Positions 42,263 through 51,531 of a stretch of 64,000 nucleotides of DNA are shown one piece after another. Location of the stretch: positions 310,001 through 374,000 of the forward strand of contig NZ_QZEY01000004.1 in assembly GCF_003594875.1 (NCBI RefSeq). The letters run 5' to 3'. The position numbers and the translations under genes are program-made. Numbering within the stretch: position 1 is the first letter of the stretch; each line of letters begins with the position of its first letter. The notes beneath the pieces are model-generated. The model was given only the letters and a program-made list of their open reading frames with translations. It had not been told where the DNA came from and ran no database searches. This stretch comes from Bailinhaonella thermotolerans. GTDB taxonomy: Bacteria > Actinomycetota > Actinomycetes > Streptosporangiales > Streptosporangiaceae.

Positions 42263-42511
42263 TCAGGGTAAGGGGTCCCTCCAGAGGGTGATGGCCGTCG
42301 CCCGGTTGTCCACGCCGAGCTTGGCGTAGATCCGGTTAACGTGGTTCTTGACGGTCTTCTCGCTGAGGAACAGTCGCCGCGCGATCTCTCCGTTGGAATG
42401 GCCCGCGGCGATGAGGTCCATCACCTCGGCCTCGCGACGGCTCAGCCCCAGGGCGGAGCGGGTCGTCGCGAGGTCGGACCCGGCTTCGTACGCGGCGTCG
42501 TCGACTCTCAT
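42263..42511 (-). CDS. Small LuxR-type helix-turn-helix protein
   Basis: 82 residues from ATG 42511 with GGAGG four bases before it. Almost the whole protein is a LuxR/Nar[40 protein letters not shown] spans it, followed by [15 protein letters not shown]. There is no receiver or sensor domain, as in GerE-like small regulators. An upstream ATG at 42583 in frame is possible. It may bind DNA as a dimer and be controlled by its own level. A 10-bp palindrome ATCGGCCGAT lies at 42587-42598. Confidence 0.82.
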   Translation of the reverse strand: MRVDDAAYEAGSDLATTRSALGLSRREAEVMDLIAAGHSNGEIARRLFLSEKTVKNHVNRIYAKLGVDNRATAITLWRDPLP

Positions 42512-42846
42512 CCGGCCTCCGTGGCACGACACGGTCGAACCGCGAGCCCCCCGCACTGCGGCGTAGCGGATGAGTGTGAGCATATCGGCCGATTTCCAAT
42601 GATGCTCGGCTATGCGTGGGTCAATTGGGGGCCGGGGTACTCCCCATGCCCCGGCTGGCCTGCGGTGTCAACCGTACGGACTCGATACGGAAACGATCCG
42701 CGACGGGCCGCTCGCGCCCACCGGGGACCCGGGTGTCGCCACCGCTCGCCGGGAGCGGGAGGCCCGGCGTGCCCGGGCGGGCCGTTCCCGGGGCCGGGCC
42801 GGGGCGGGCCGTGCCCGAAGGCGTGGCGCCGGCCGTACGGGATGCG

Positions 42847-42878
42847 AAAGGCCCGGCCGCGCGGGGCGGCCGGGCCTT
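42847..42878 (-). terminator. Terminator of tRNA-His
   Basis: A 13-bp perfect stem (42848-42860 with 42866-42878, loop of 5) lies 9 bp beyond the tRNA 3' end on the minus strand and is followed by TTTCGC. Confidence 0.8.
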
Positions 42879-42886
42879 GCTGCCAG

Positions 42887-42960
42887 GGTGAGTGAAGGGA
42901 CTTGAACCCTCGACATCCAGGACCACAACCTGGCGCTCTGCCAACTGAGCTACACCCACC
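42887..42960 (-). tRNA. tRNA-His (GTG)
   Basis: A 74-nt cloverleaf including the G(-1) that marks tRNA-His: GGTGGGTG pairs with CACTCACC, with one G-U pair. The D arm is GCTCAGTTGGCAGAGC, the anticodon GTG sits in TTGTGGT, and the T arm is GGGTTCAAGTCCC. CCA is not encoded. Confidence 0.97.
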
Positions 42961-43040
42961 ATGTCCCCCGCGAGCGGGGTACGTAGGAAAGTGTAGCGGT
43001 CTCGGCGGCCTGTTCGCGCCGCCGTGTCAGGCGGATCGGG

Positions 43041-43655
43041 TCACGATCCCGCGACGCCCGCCGAACCCGCGACCTCCTCGGCCGTCCGGCGGGCGGTCAG
43101 GGAGTCGGGGCCGGGCTGCTCGACGAACACGGTCTGGCGGTAGTAGCGCAGCTCACGGATGCTCTCCAGGATGTCGGCGAGGGCGCGGTGCCCGCCGGTC
43201 TTGGCGGGGCTGGCGAAGTAGACCCGGGGGTACCACCGGCGCACCAGCTCCTTGACGCTGGACACGTCGATCATCCGGTAGTGCAGGTGGGCGTCCACGT
43301 TCGGCATGTCGCGGGCCAGGAACGCGCGGTCGGTCGAGATCGAGTTGCCGCACAGGGGGGCCTTCTTGGCCTCGGGGATGTGCCCGCGGATGTACTCCAG
43401 CACCCGCGCCTCGGCCTCGCCCAGCGTCACCCCGCCCGGCAGCGCCTCCAGCAGCCCGGAGGTGGTGTGCATGTCCCGCACCACCTTCGACATCTGGTCC
43501 AGGGACTCCGGCGGTGGCTTGATCACCACGTCGATCCCCGCGTCCAGCGGCCGCAGCTCCTCCGTGGTCACCACGCACGCCACCTCGATCAGCGCGTCCC
43601 GCGTCAGATCGAGTCCCGTCATCTCACAGTCGATCCAGACCAGCCGGTCGTTCAC
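43041..43655 (-). CDS. orn: Oligoribonuclease
   Basis: 204 residues from GTG 43655. The DEDDh exonuclease motifs are all present: WIDCEMTGLD (Exo I), the Exo II region with NSISTDRAFL, and Exo III HRALADILESI. YYRQTVF at the end is the typical orn finish. It degrades 2-5-nt RNA and pGpG, ending mRNA decay and c-di-GMP turnover. It lies next to tRNA-His. The C-terminal 20 residues extend beyond the usual end with an Ala/Gly-rich tail. Confidence 0.95.
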   Translation of the reverse strand: MNDRLVWIDCEMTGLDLTRDALIEVACVVTTEELRPLDAGIDVVIKPPPESLDQMSKVVRDMHTTSGLLEALPGGVTLGEAEARVLEYIRGHIPEAKKAPLCGNSISTDRAFLARDMPNVDAHLHYRMIDVSSVKELVRRWYPRVYFASPAKTGGHRALADILESIRELRYYRQTVFVEQPGPDSLTARRTAEEVAGSAGVAGS

Positions 43656-43827
43656 TCCATACCCTCTCACCTGCCGAAACTCCCTGTTGAGTCTCGCACA
43701 GTGCCCACGGACGGCAGAAGACGCCCAAACCGGTCGCAGCGGCTCGGGGCCTGGCCGTGCCGGGCACGTTGTCAGGCTACGCCGCCCGGCGGACCGCGAG
43801 ACCCGCCGCCGGGACGAGGACGGCCCG

Positions 43828-43882
43828 AATCCGGCCAGGATCGGCCAGGATCCGGTCGGGATCCGCCCGGGATCCGCCCGGG
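43828..43882. repeat. Short GGATCCG-CCCGG direct repeats
   Basis: Four to five imperfect 12-13-bp units (core GGATCNGGCC or GGATCCGCCCGG) lie in the divergent gap between orn and the glycosidase-like gene. The rest of this 292-bp gap has no gene. Confidence 0.55.
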
Positions 43883-43947
43883 GCCCGCGCGGAACGGGCG
43901 GTACGGTCGCGTTCCCGGGGCTCCGCCGAGGCGAGGATCGCCCGGAC

Positions 43948-45993
43948 ATGATCGGATACATCCGGCGTACCCCGCTGACCGGTACCCGGAGGGAAAGGGC
44001 GGACTTGGACATCTCTCTGCGCGTGGGCGACGGCCGGCTCGTGCTCGGCGCCGCGGACGGGGCGCCGACGCGCTTCGAGCACCCGGACGCGCCTGGCCAC
44101 CCGTTCATCCTGGACGAGGCCACCGAGGACTGGCACACCGCGGAGCACCGCTGGGGGAGCGGCTTCCTGGCCGGGCCCGCCGGCGCGGGGCGGTGGAACC
44201 ACCCGGTCTCGCTGTCGGTCACGCCGGAGAGCGTCACTGCGGTCCACGAGGTGCTGCCCGGCCTGCGGCTGGAGGCCGAACGGCGGGGCGGCGACGTCCT
44301 CACCGAGACGTACACGCTGGTCAACGAGACCGCCGCCGACGTGCGGATCGACGCCATGGGCGTCCAGGTCCCGATCCGCGACATCTACCCCGGCTCGGCC
44401 GAGAGCCTGCGCTCCGCCTGCCACGCGCACGTGTTCACGGGCGGGGCGTGGTCCTGGCTGCTCGCCCGGCCGATGTCGGGACGGCCGCCGATGCTCGGGC
44501 TCATCCTGCGCGAAGGCGAGCTGTGGGCCTACTCGGTCGAGTCCCGCAACCCCGGCTCCGGCTCCAACGTCCGCGGCCACCTGGTCCTCCAGCCGACCGA
44601 CCACGCCCGCAACCCGGCCGCGTTCGGCGGCCAGCCGCGGATCACCGTCCCGGCCGGCGGGACCCACCGGCTCTCCTGGGAGATCGGCTGGTACGACGAG
44701 GTCCCGGCCTTCCTCGCCGCCACCCGGGCCCCGGCGCGGCTGCCGCGCCTGGCCGCCGAACTCGGCGAGGGCCTGCTGGTCGAGGGGGACGCCGGGGTCG
44801 CCGCCGAGGACGCCGACGCGGTCCCGGCCGAGGGCGGCGTCGAGCTGCGCGGCCGCCGCCACGGCGTCGTCCACGTGGACATCGGGAAGCGGTCACGCAC
44901 CGCCGTGCTGTTCCACCTCCCGGCGCGGGAGCTGGTCGAGCGCCGCGTCGCCTACATCCTGCGCCACCAGCGGCCGCTGGAGCGCCCCGAGCCCGCCCGC
45001 CACGCCCTGGTGCCGGTGGACACCGCGACCGGGATCCGGCGGCTCACCAGCGGCTGGTCCGACTGGTCCGACGGGGCCGAGCGCCTGGGCATGGCCCAGC
45101 TCCTCCAGCTCGCCCGCATGCGCGGCTGGGGCGACGCCGCCGAGCTGGACGCGGCCCTCGCCGGATACGCCGCCTTCGCCCGGGCCCATCTCGTCGACGG
45201 CACCGGCGCGGTCCGGTGGGGCAGCGACACGGTGAACGTGAAGCCCCGCCTCTACAACTTCCCGTGGACGGCCCAGTTCTTCGCCGACCGGCACGTCCTC
45301 ACCGGCGACCCCGCCGACCTGGAACTGGCCGCCCGCGTCCTGGAACGCGCCTACGAACTCGGCGCCGCGAGCCACCTGTCCATCGGCCAGGCCGAGGCCG
45401 TCGTCCACGTCGCCGGCCTGCTCGCCGCCGCGGGCCAGGCGGGCCGCGCCGCGTCCCTTCGCGAGTCCCTGTACGGCACCGCCCGCCACTTCGCCGCCGC
45501 CGGGGCGGACCTCCCCGCCCACGAGGTCAACTACGAGCAGTCCATGGTCGCCCCGCTCGTCTCCACCCTGGCCGTCGTGTACGGCGAGACGCGCGAGGCC
45601 GCCCTGCTCCCGCCGCTGGCGGAAGCCGTACGGTGGCTGCTGGCCTTCGGCGGACCCCAGCCCCACGTGCGGCTGCGCGACATCGGCATCCGCCACTGGG
45701 ACGGCTTCTGGTTCGGCCAGAACCGCCTGTACGGCGACGTCTTCCCCCACCACTGGAGCGCGCTGACCGCGGTCGCCCTGACCCAGCTCCCCGCGGAACT
45801 GCGGACCCCCGAGACCGACGGGACGGCCGAGGCGATCTTCCGCGCCAACCTCGCCAACTACCGCGAGGACGGCTCGGCCACCTGCGCCTTCGTCATGCCC
45901 TCCACCGTGGACGGCGCCCCCGCCCACCGGGAGGACCCGCTGGCCAACGACCAGGACTGGTCGCTCGCCCTCTGGCTCCGCTCCCGCCCCTGA
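43948..45993 (+). CDS. Glycosidase-like protein with predicted (alpha/alpha)6 toroid
   Basis: 681 residues from ATG 43948. The N-terminal 280 residues are beta-rich (supersandwich-like: VLTETYTLVNETAADVRIDAMGVQVP). The C-terminal half is helical with Trp-rich loops (RRLTSGWSDWSDGAE, KPRLYNFPWTAQFFADRH, RHWDGFWFGQNRLYGDVFPHHW), the layout of six-hairpin glycosidases. GHxx family membership and catalytic acids cannot be fixed by eye. There is no signal peptide, so it is probably cytoplasmic. Confidence 0.6.
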   Translation: MIGYIRRTPLTGTRRERADLDISLRVGDGRLVLGAADGAPTRFEHPDAPGHPFILDEATEDWHTAEHRWGSGFLAGPAGAGRWNHPVSLSVTPESVTAVHEVLPGLRLEAERRGGDVLTETYTLVNETAADVRIDAMGVQVPIRDIYPGSAESLRSACHAHVFTGGAWSWLLARPMSGRPPMLGLILREGELWAYSVESRNPGSGSNVRGHLVLQPTDHARNPAAFGGQPRITVPAGGTHRLSWEIGWYDEVPAFLAATRAPARLPRLAAELGEGLLVEGDAGVAAEDADAVPAEGGVELRGRRHGVVHVDIGKRSRTAVLFHLPARELVERRVAYILRHQRPLERPEPARHALVPVDTATGIRRLTSGWSDWSDGAERLGMAQLLQLARMRGWGDAAELDAALAGYAAFARAHLVDGTGAVRWGSDTVNVKPRLYNFPWTAQFFADRHVLTGDPADLELAARVLERAYELGAASHLSIGQAEAVVHVAGLLAAAGQAGRAASLRESLYGTARHFAAAGADLPAHEVNYEQSMVAPLVSTLAVVYGETREAALLPPLAEAVRWLLAFGGPQPHVRLRDIGIRHWDGFWFGQNRLYGDVFPHHWSALTAVALTQLPAELRTPETDGTAEAIFRANLANYREDGSATCAFVMPSTVDGAPAHREDPLANDQDWSLALWLRSRP

Positions 45994-46101
45994 CCCGACC
46001 GGGCGGCGCGAGCCGTACGGCGCGCCGCCCGCCCGTCCCGGCACACCGTGCGGCAGGCGGTACGGCACGCGCGCCGGGGCTCCTGCCCTACGCGCCGGGT
46101 G

Positions 46102-47382
46102 TCAGGTGACCTGGAGGGATTCGACGATCTTGGTGACGTTGCCGGTGTCGAGGTTGTCGGGGATGGAGACGTAGAGGACGCTGGGCCCCTGCGCGGTGTC
46201 CACGACGACGATGGCGCCCGCCTCGCGCTCCCACTTCCAGCCCTGGTCCTTGGCCTCGTCGAAGGTCATGAGGAACTTGACGATCCAGGCGTCGCGGCCC
46301 CCGACCTTGTGGGGGAGGTTGGCGGTGACGTCGAGCTGGTGGGGCGGGCTGTAGTACTCCTTGTCGAACCTGGCCATCAGGAGCGCGGCGACCTCGCGCA
46401 GGCTCTCCTTGCCCGCGTAGGGGATCGACGGGCCGAGCCTGCCGGAGTAGACGGTGCCGAGCCAGTCGTTCTTCCCGTTGAACCTCTCGTGCGCGACGGT
46501 GGCGTACCCGGCCGACCAGGTCTGGTAGCGGTCCACGAGGGTGCGGGGGTCCGGCACCTTCCACGGGTCGCCGAGGAAGGCGTACGACAGGCCCGAGACT
46601 CGGTCCACGATGCGGTCGCCCTGCGGTGGCGGGGGCTGCGGGAGGCCCGGGCTGGCGGGGGGCGCGGGCGCGGAGGACCGGGGCGCCGCGGAGCCGGTCG
46701 GGAACGCCTCGGGGGTGGAGGGCTCGCCGCCCCGCGTCATGACCACGACGAGGACGACCGCCACGATCACCGCCACCGCGCCCACGCCGCCCAGGATCCA
46801 CGGCACGGCCTTGGTGCTCTTGTCCGCCGGGGGCACGGCACCCGCCGGGCCGAACGGCGCGGCCGGCCCCGCGGCCGGCCCGCCCCACGGGCCCTGCTGG
46901 GACGCGCCCCAGGGCCCGCCGGGCGCCTGTCCCCGCGCTCCCCAGCCGCCCTGCCCGGGCCCCTGACCCTGCCCGGGAAGCTGGCCCTGCCCTGGGAACT
47001 GTCCCGGGCCCTGCCCCGGGAGCTGTCCCTGGCCGGGCGCGGGGCCCTGCCCGTGAGCCGAGGGCGCCCACGGCTCCTGGCCGTACCCCTGGCCCTGGCT
47101 GTGGCCCTGGCCCGGGCCGCCTCCGGTGGCGGGGCCCTGGTCCAGGCTCGCCCGTCCCCACGCGCCCTGGTCCTGCGCCGGCCGCCCCCAGCCTTCCTGG
47201 CCCTGGTGGCTCGCCTGGCCCTGCGACCCGTCGTTCCACGGCTGCTGTGCGGGCGCGGCGGCGGGGGGCGCGGGCTGGTCCGGGCGCGTGGCGTCGGTCC
47301 ACCGGGAGCCGTCCCACCAGCGCAGAAGGCCGGGGACGCCGTATGGGTCGGGATACCAGCCTTGCGGGGTCTGCGACGTCAT
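46102..47382 (-). CDS. DUF2510 membrane protein with Gln/Gly/Pro-rich linker
   Basis: 426 residues. It starts with the DUF2510 motif GWYPDPYGVPGLLRWWDGSRWTD-like sequence (residues 8-30). A long linker of GQGQLPGQG-type repeats follows (35-185), then one membrane helix (ILGGVGAVAVIVAVVLVVVM, about 198-217) and an extracellular domain of 185 residues, rich in Trp and Tyr. DUF2510 marks actinobacterial membrane proteins. It is 72 bp downstream of the kinase cluster on the same strand and may be co-expressed with it. Confidence 0.8.
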   Translation of the reverse strand: MTSQTPQGWYPDPYGVPGLLRWWDGSRWTDATRPDQPAPPAAAPAQQPWNDGSQGQASHQGQEGWGRPAQDQGAWGRASLDQGPATGGGPGQGHSQGQGYGQEPWAPSAHGQGPAPGQGQLPGQGPGQFPGQGQLPGQGQGPGQGGWGARGQAPGGPWGASQQGPWGGPAAGPAAPFGPAGAVPPADKSTKAVPWILGGVGAVAVIVAVVLVVVMTRGGEPSTPEAFPTGSAAPRSSAPAPPASPGLPQPPPPQGDRIVDRVSGLSYAFLGDPWKVPDPRTLVDRYQTWSAGYATVAHERFNGKNDWLGTVYSGRLGPSIPYAGKESLREVAALLMARFDKEYYSPPHQLDVTANLPHKVGGRDAWIVKFLMTFDEAKDQGWKWEREAGAIVVVDTAQGPSVLYVSIPDNLDTGNVTKIVESLQVT

Positions 47383-47454
47383 TCGGCCAGATTAGGGGAG
47401 ATCGACTGGGCCGGTGCAACCGTGGCGGCACGCGTCCCCGATCCCCGCGCCGGG

Positions 47455-49173
47455 TCAGCAGCGGTAGAAGAACCGGGCCTGCGCCTCGGCGGGTTTCGGG
47501 GTGAGGATCCGCAGCGTGGCGACCGCGTTCAGCTCACCCGTCCCCCGTACGGCCCAGCGCAGGTGGACGCGTACCGACCGCTGGCCGCCGCCCACGCTCT
47601 GCACCAGCTCGCCGGACCGCTGCCCGTCGTTCCTGAGCCACTGGTAGGTGATCTGGCCGGGCCGGCCGTTCGTGTGGATCACGCCCACGAGGTCGGTCGT
47701 GGAGTCGCAGCCGACCACGTCCCGGGGGCCCTGGACCGACACCCCGGTCACGGCCAGCTCCGGGCCCCGCGTGAGCCAGAACGCGACGCCCGCGGCGATC
47801 ACCAGCGAGAGCGCGACCAGGAAGAACGCGACCTTCCTGCCCCGCCGCGCGGGCCGCCGGCGCGGAGCCGCCTGGTGCTCCCGCCCGGCCCGCCAGATCC
47901 GCGCCGCCGTCCAGTCGTCGGGGATCCCCGGCCCGAACCGCATGACGAGGTCGCGCTCGTCCTCCTCCGACCCGGCCCGCCGCTCCTCCCCGGCGGCGCG
48001 CGGCCGCTCCGCGGGCCGCTCCCGGTCCGGGTACGGCTCCGCGCGCCGCGACTGCTCCCCGTCCAGGAGCAGCGTCCGCGCCAGATCCCCCTGACCATCC
48101 CGCGAACCGCCGTCCCGGGAACCGCCATCCTGGGAACCGCCGTCCAGCGGAGCGCCGTGCCGGGCAGCGGCGTGCCGGGCCCCGCCGCTCCGGGAACCGC
48201 CCTCCCGCGAGCCGCTGTCCGGGAAACCGATGTCGGGGGAGCCGTTGTCCGGGGAGCCGTGGCCGCCGCCGCCTCCGCCGTGCGCCGCGCCCCGGGGCTC
48301 GCCGGTCCGGCCGCCGCTCCGCGGGCCCGCGGCATACGGCTCGGCGGCCTCCGCGCGGCCGTACTCCGGGCCGGTCGCGCCCTGGTCGTCCGCCGTGTCC
48401 GCCGTGTCCGCCACGGTGAGGATCTCGTCAGCCGACCCGGCGGGCGAGGCGGTCTGCCTCGCGGTGAACCACTCCGCCGCCTCCGCCAGGCCCGCCCGCT
48501 GCGGGAACCCGGAGGGGAGCGTCTCCCGCTCGCCCGCGAGCACGCCGCGCGCCGCCGTCAGGCCCCGCGCCTCGGCCGCCTCCGCGCACCGCCGGAACAG
48601 GTCCGCGCAGTCCGGGTCGTCGGCGGCCCACGCCGCCGCGAGCGTGCGTGTCATGGCCGCCCACCCCGCCACGTCCCCGGCCCGGCCGGGGATCACGTCG
48701 CGCACGGCCGCCGCCAGCCCCAGCTCGGCCAGCAGCGCGGTCCCGTCGGGGCCGATCACGACGTTCGCCGGCTGGACCGCGCCGTGGGCGAGCCCGGCCG
48801 CGTGCACGGCGATCAGGGTCTGCGCGACGTCGTCGAGCACCGTGGCGGCGTGCCCGGCGTCGAACAGCAGCTCGCCCGCCTCGTCCGCGGCCAGCAGGTC
48901 CGTCAGCGCGGGCGCGGCGGGCCCGGCGGTCAGCAGCCAGACCTGGTCCCGCGTGGACACCAGGTCGGCGATCGGGAGCAGCCCGGGCAGGCCCAGGTCC
49001 CGGTCCTCGGCCACGGCCTCCACCAGGCGGTCCAGCGCGCCCTCGGCCGCGAGCCTGGACATGTCGAAGCGCAGCGCCCCGGCCGCGTTCCCGCCGGGGG
49101 CCGTCACGATCTCCCAGACGCCCAGCTCGGAGGCGCGGGAGTGGCCGGTGAGGCGGTATCCGGCGACGCCCAT
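47455..49173 (-). CDS. Pseudokinase-like receptor, copy B
   Basis: 572 residues. The first 240 resemble a kinase fold without its active residues: the catalytic loop is HAAGLAHGAVQPANVVI where kinases have HRDxKPxN, and there is no DFG or Gly loop. A disordered Gly/Ser/Asp-rich region with DGGS repeats (270-400) leads to one membrane helix (445-467) and an Ig-like extracellular domain with two Cys (GCDSTTDL and FFYRC at the end). It shares 1 bp with the kinase gene upstream. It is a clear paralogue of the protein at 51532-52914. Confidence 0.72.
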   Translation of the reverse strand: MGVAGYRLTGHSRASELGVWEIVTAPGGNAAGALRFDMSRLAAEGALDRLVEAVAEDRDLGLPGLLPIADLVSTRDQVWLLTAGPAAPALTDLLAADEAGELLFDAGHAATVLDDVAQTLIAVHAAGLAHGAVQPANVVIGPDGTALLAELGLAAAVRDVIPGRAGDVAGWAAMTRTLAAAWAADDPDCADLFRRCAEAAEARGLTAARGVLAGERETLPSGFPQRAGLAEAAEWFTARQTASPAGSADEILTVADTADTADDQGATGPEYGRAEAAEPYAAGPRSGGRTGEPRGAAHGGGGGGHGSPDNGSPDIGFPDSGSREGGSRSGGARHAAARHGAPLDGGSQDGGSRDGGSRDGQGDLARTLLLDGEQSRRAEPYPDRERPAERPRAAGEERRAGSEEDERDLVMRFGPGIPDDWTAARIWRAGREHQAAPRRRPARRGRKVAFFLVALSLVIAAGVAFWLTRGPELAVTGVSVQGPRDVVGCDSTTDLVGVIHTNGRPGQITYQWLRNDGQRSGELVQSVGGGQRSVRVHLRWAVRGTGELNAVATLRILTPKPAEAQARFFYRC

Positions 49174-51194
49174 CAGCCGTTCCCGTCACGAGGGCAGCGG
49201 GCGGCGGGGCGCCGGGCCGAGGCGGTCCGATCCCCGGCCGTGACCCGTACGCCCCAGTACCCGCCGCAGGGCCGTCTGGGCAGGGTCGCCTCGAAGGTTC
49301 GGCGGTAGGCGGTGGAGCCGGTCAATCTCACCGAAGTAGTGTGCACCGTCGCGGCGCGCTTGCCCAGAGTGAACACCACCGAAAGGGGGACCGGGCCCGG
49401 CCCCGAGGTCTCGACCAGGACGCGCGCCCGCGCCGAGGTCCCCGGTCCCAGCCGCATCCCGGCGATCGCGACCTTCGTGACCTCCGGTTCCGGGCATGGC
49501 GGGGCGACCGCCCGGGCCTCCCGCGCCACCCCGCCCGCGACGACCCGCACCCCCCACGGCCGCCCGCACACGTCCCCCGGATAGGCGTGGGAGAACACCC
49601 GGACGTACTCGGTCCCGCCGGACAGCGCCGTGGTGACCGTCCGGACGGCCGTGCCCTCCGCCCCGGCCGTGAACGTCACCGCCAGCGGCAGCGCCTCGCG
49701 CCCGGGCGCGGTCACGGTGACGGCCACTTTCCCCGTGGCCCCGTCCATCCGCATCTCCCCGAACCCGACCCGGGCCGCCCGCACCGCGCCGCCGCCCGTC
49801 CCGCCAGGCCCGCCCGATCCGCCGGCTCCGCCCGGCCCGCCGGACCCGGAAGGCGCGGAAGGCGCGGAAGGCGCGGGATCCTCCGGAGCCGGGGGAGCCG
49901 CCCGGGGCCCCGGCGGCGGAGAGGGCGCGGCGTCTCCGATCACGGGAGCCCCCGGCGTGCCCGCGGGTGCCGCGGCGGGCACGCGCCCTTGCACGGTGGA
50001 CGTCACCGCCACGCTCACCCCGCCGGAGCCCCACCCGCTCCGCGCCAGATGGACCCCCGCGACGCCCACCGCGCCCGCCATCGCCATCCCCGCCACCGTC
50101 ACCAGCGCGTCCCGCACCCGCGCCGCCGCCCGGCCACCGTCCCCCCGGTCACCGTCCCCCAGGCCACCGTCCCTCCGGCCCGTCCCGGCCTCGCCCGGCT
50201 CGGCCGCGCAGCCCCCCGGCGCGGGGGCGGCGGGCACGAGGGGCGGGACGCCGCGGACGGGGACATCGCCGAGGGGGAGGCCGCTGAGGGGGAGGTCGCG
50301 GCCGGGGACGGCCCGGCGGAGCAGCTCCGACAGGTCGCCGCGGCCCCGGGCCCGCCAGCGCTCGCCGTACGCCGCCGCGGCCGCGGCCTCCACGCGGCCC
50401 GCCAGGTCGGCGGCGGAGGGCCGTTCGGCCGGGTCCTTGGCCAGCCCGGCCTCGACGAGGGGGCGCAGCGGGGCGGGCACGGCGGCGAGGGGGACCGGGG
50501 CGGACTCGTGCAGCCGGCGCAGCTCCGCGAGCGACCCCGCGCGGTACGGCGGGACGCCCGTCAGGCAGGCGTGGAAGACGGCGGTCGCGGCGTAGACGTC
50601 CGCCGCCGCGCTCCCGGCGTAGAGGCCGGCGGCCGCGTCGCCGTACAGGTCGGCGGCCGAGCCCACGCCGGCGGCCCACCGCTCAGGGGCGAGGTACGGC
50701 GGCGCGCCCGCCACCCCGATCCGCGCGTCGGGCACCGCGAGCCCGGTGTCGGCGAGCTTGACCTCCCCGTCGGCGCGGACGAGCACGTTCCCCGGCCGGC
50801 AGTCCCGGTGCGGCACGCCCAGCGCGTGCGCCGCCGCCAGCCCGCGCAGCACCCGTTCCCACACCACGAGCGCCGCCTCCGGCCCGGCGGCCTCCCCGCC
50901 CGCGAGCAGCCGGCGCAGCGGGGCCCCGTCCACGGCCTCGGTGACCAGGGCGGCCCCCGCCAGCGCCTCGGCGTACTCGTACACCCGCACGACCTCGGGC
51001 ACGTCGAGCCCGGCCAGCAGCCGCGCCTCGTCCCTGAACCGGGCCAGGAACTCCTCCCCGCGCCGCGCGCCGCCGAGATACCGCACGACGACGGGCACCC
51101 CCGTCCCCCGGTGCACCGCCAGCACGACGCGCCCGCCGCCCCCCGCCGCGAGCTCGCGCACCTCGTCGTAGCCGGACACCGCCCAGGAGCCCAT
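49173..51194 (-). CDS. Ser/Thr kinase-like receptor with degenerate catalytic residues
   Basis: 673 residues from ATG 51194 with GGGAGG before it. The kinase fold runs from LAAGGGGRVVLA to APPYLAPERW, but key residues are changed: the beta-3 Lys is Arg (VPVVVRYLGG), the loop is HRDCRPGNV (Lys to Arg) and DFG is DTG (KLADTGLA). A membrane helix lies at about 361-383. The extracellular part has two tandem domains of about 90 residues, each with a Cys pair (VCGRPWGVRVVAGG / PCGGYWGVRVTAGD). Its partner pseudokinase follows directly. Confidence 0.82.
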   Translation of the reverse strand: MGSWAVSGYDEVRELAAGGGGRVVLAVHRGTGVPVVVRYLGGARRGEEFLARFRDEARLLAGLDVPEVVRVYEYAEALAGAALVTEAVDGAPLRRLLAGGEAAGPEAALVVWERVLRGLAAAHALGVPHRDCRPGNVLVRADGEVKLADTGLAVPDARIGVAGAPPYLAPERWAAGVGSAADLYGDAAAGLYAGSAAADVYAATAVFHACLTGVPPYRAGSLAELRRLHESAPVPLAAVPAPLRPLVEAGLAKDPAERPSAADLAGRVEAAAAAAYGERWRARGRGDLSELLRRAVPGRDLPLSGLPLGDVPVRGVPPLVPAAPAPGGCAAEPGEAGTGRRDGGLGDGDRGDGGRAAARVRDALVTVAGMAMAGAVGVAGVHLARSGWGSGGVSVAVTSTVQGRVPAAAPAGTPGAPVIGDAAPSPPPGPRAAPPAPEDPAPSAPSAPSGSGGPGGAGGSGGPGGTGGGAVRAARVGFGEMRMDGATGKVAVTVTAPGREALPLAVTFTAGAEGTAVRTVTTALSGGTEYVRVFSHAYPGDVCGRPWGVRVVAGGVAREARAVAPPCPEPEVTKVAIAGMRLGPGTSARARVLVETSGPGPVPLSVVFTLGKRAATVHTTSVRLTGSTAYRRTFEATLPRRPCGGYWGVRVTAGDRTASARRPAARCPRDGNG

Positions 51195-51531
51195 GCCGCC
51201 TCCCTGCCGACCCCACGACCTGTCACGGCATCCTTCGCCCGCCCCCTTGCAACCCCCTTGCCGCCCGCTTGCAGCCCCTTCCCCGGGCCCGTCGCGCCCT
51301 GCCCGCCCGGAGTCCCGCCCGGAGTCCCGCCCGCCGGACGCCTCCGCGGACATCCGCCTGGTCCTTCCGTACGGCCCGCGCCCTCCCCGGCCTCAGGGCC
51401 GGCGCCGGAAGCCCCCGGCGCGTGCCTCCGGAGGGCCGCACAGGCGGGGCGGGCGCGCCGGTCCGCGGGCGGCCGCACCGGAACCCGGGCGCGGGCCATC
51501 CGCCGGACGAACGCCGAAGCGTGCGACCGGC
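51195..51531. other. Gap between the two kinase/pseudokinase pairs
   Basis: 337 bp without a credible gene. It contains short CCCGCCCGGAGTC direct repeats near 51305-51340, and CTTGC runs around 51248-51272. It must hold the promoter of the second pair, or the whole cluster is one transcript; no clear promoter is visible. Confidence 0.4.

Noticed and set aside
46048-49308. A 1086-codon plus-strand open frame opposite DUF2510 and pseudokinase genes
   Set aside because: It has no recognisable motif; the minus-strand products have membrane helices and paralogues.
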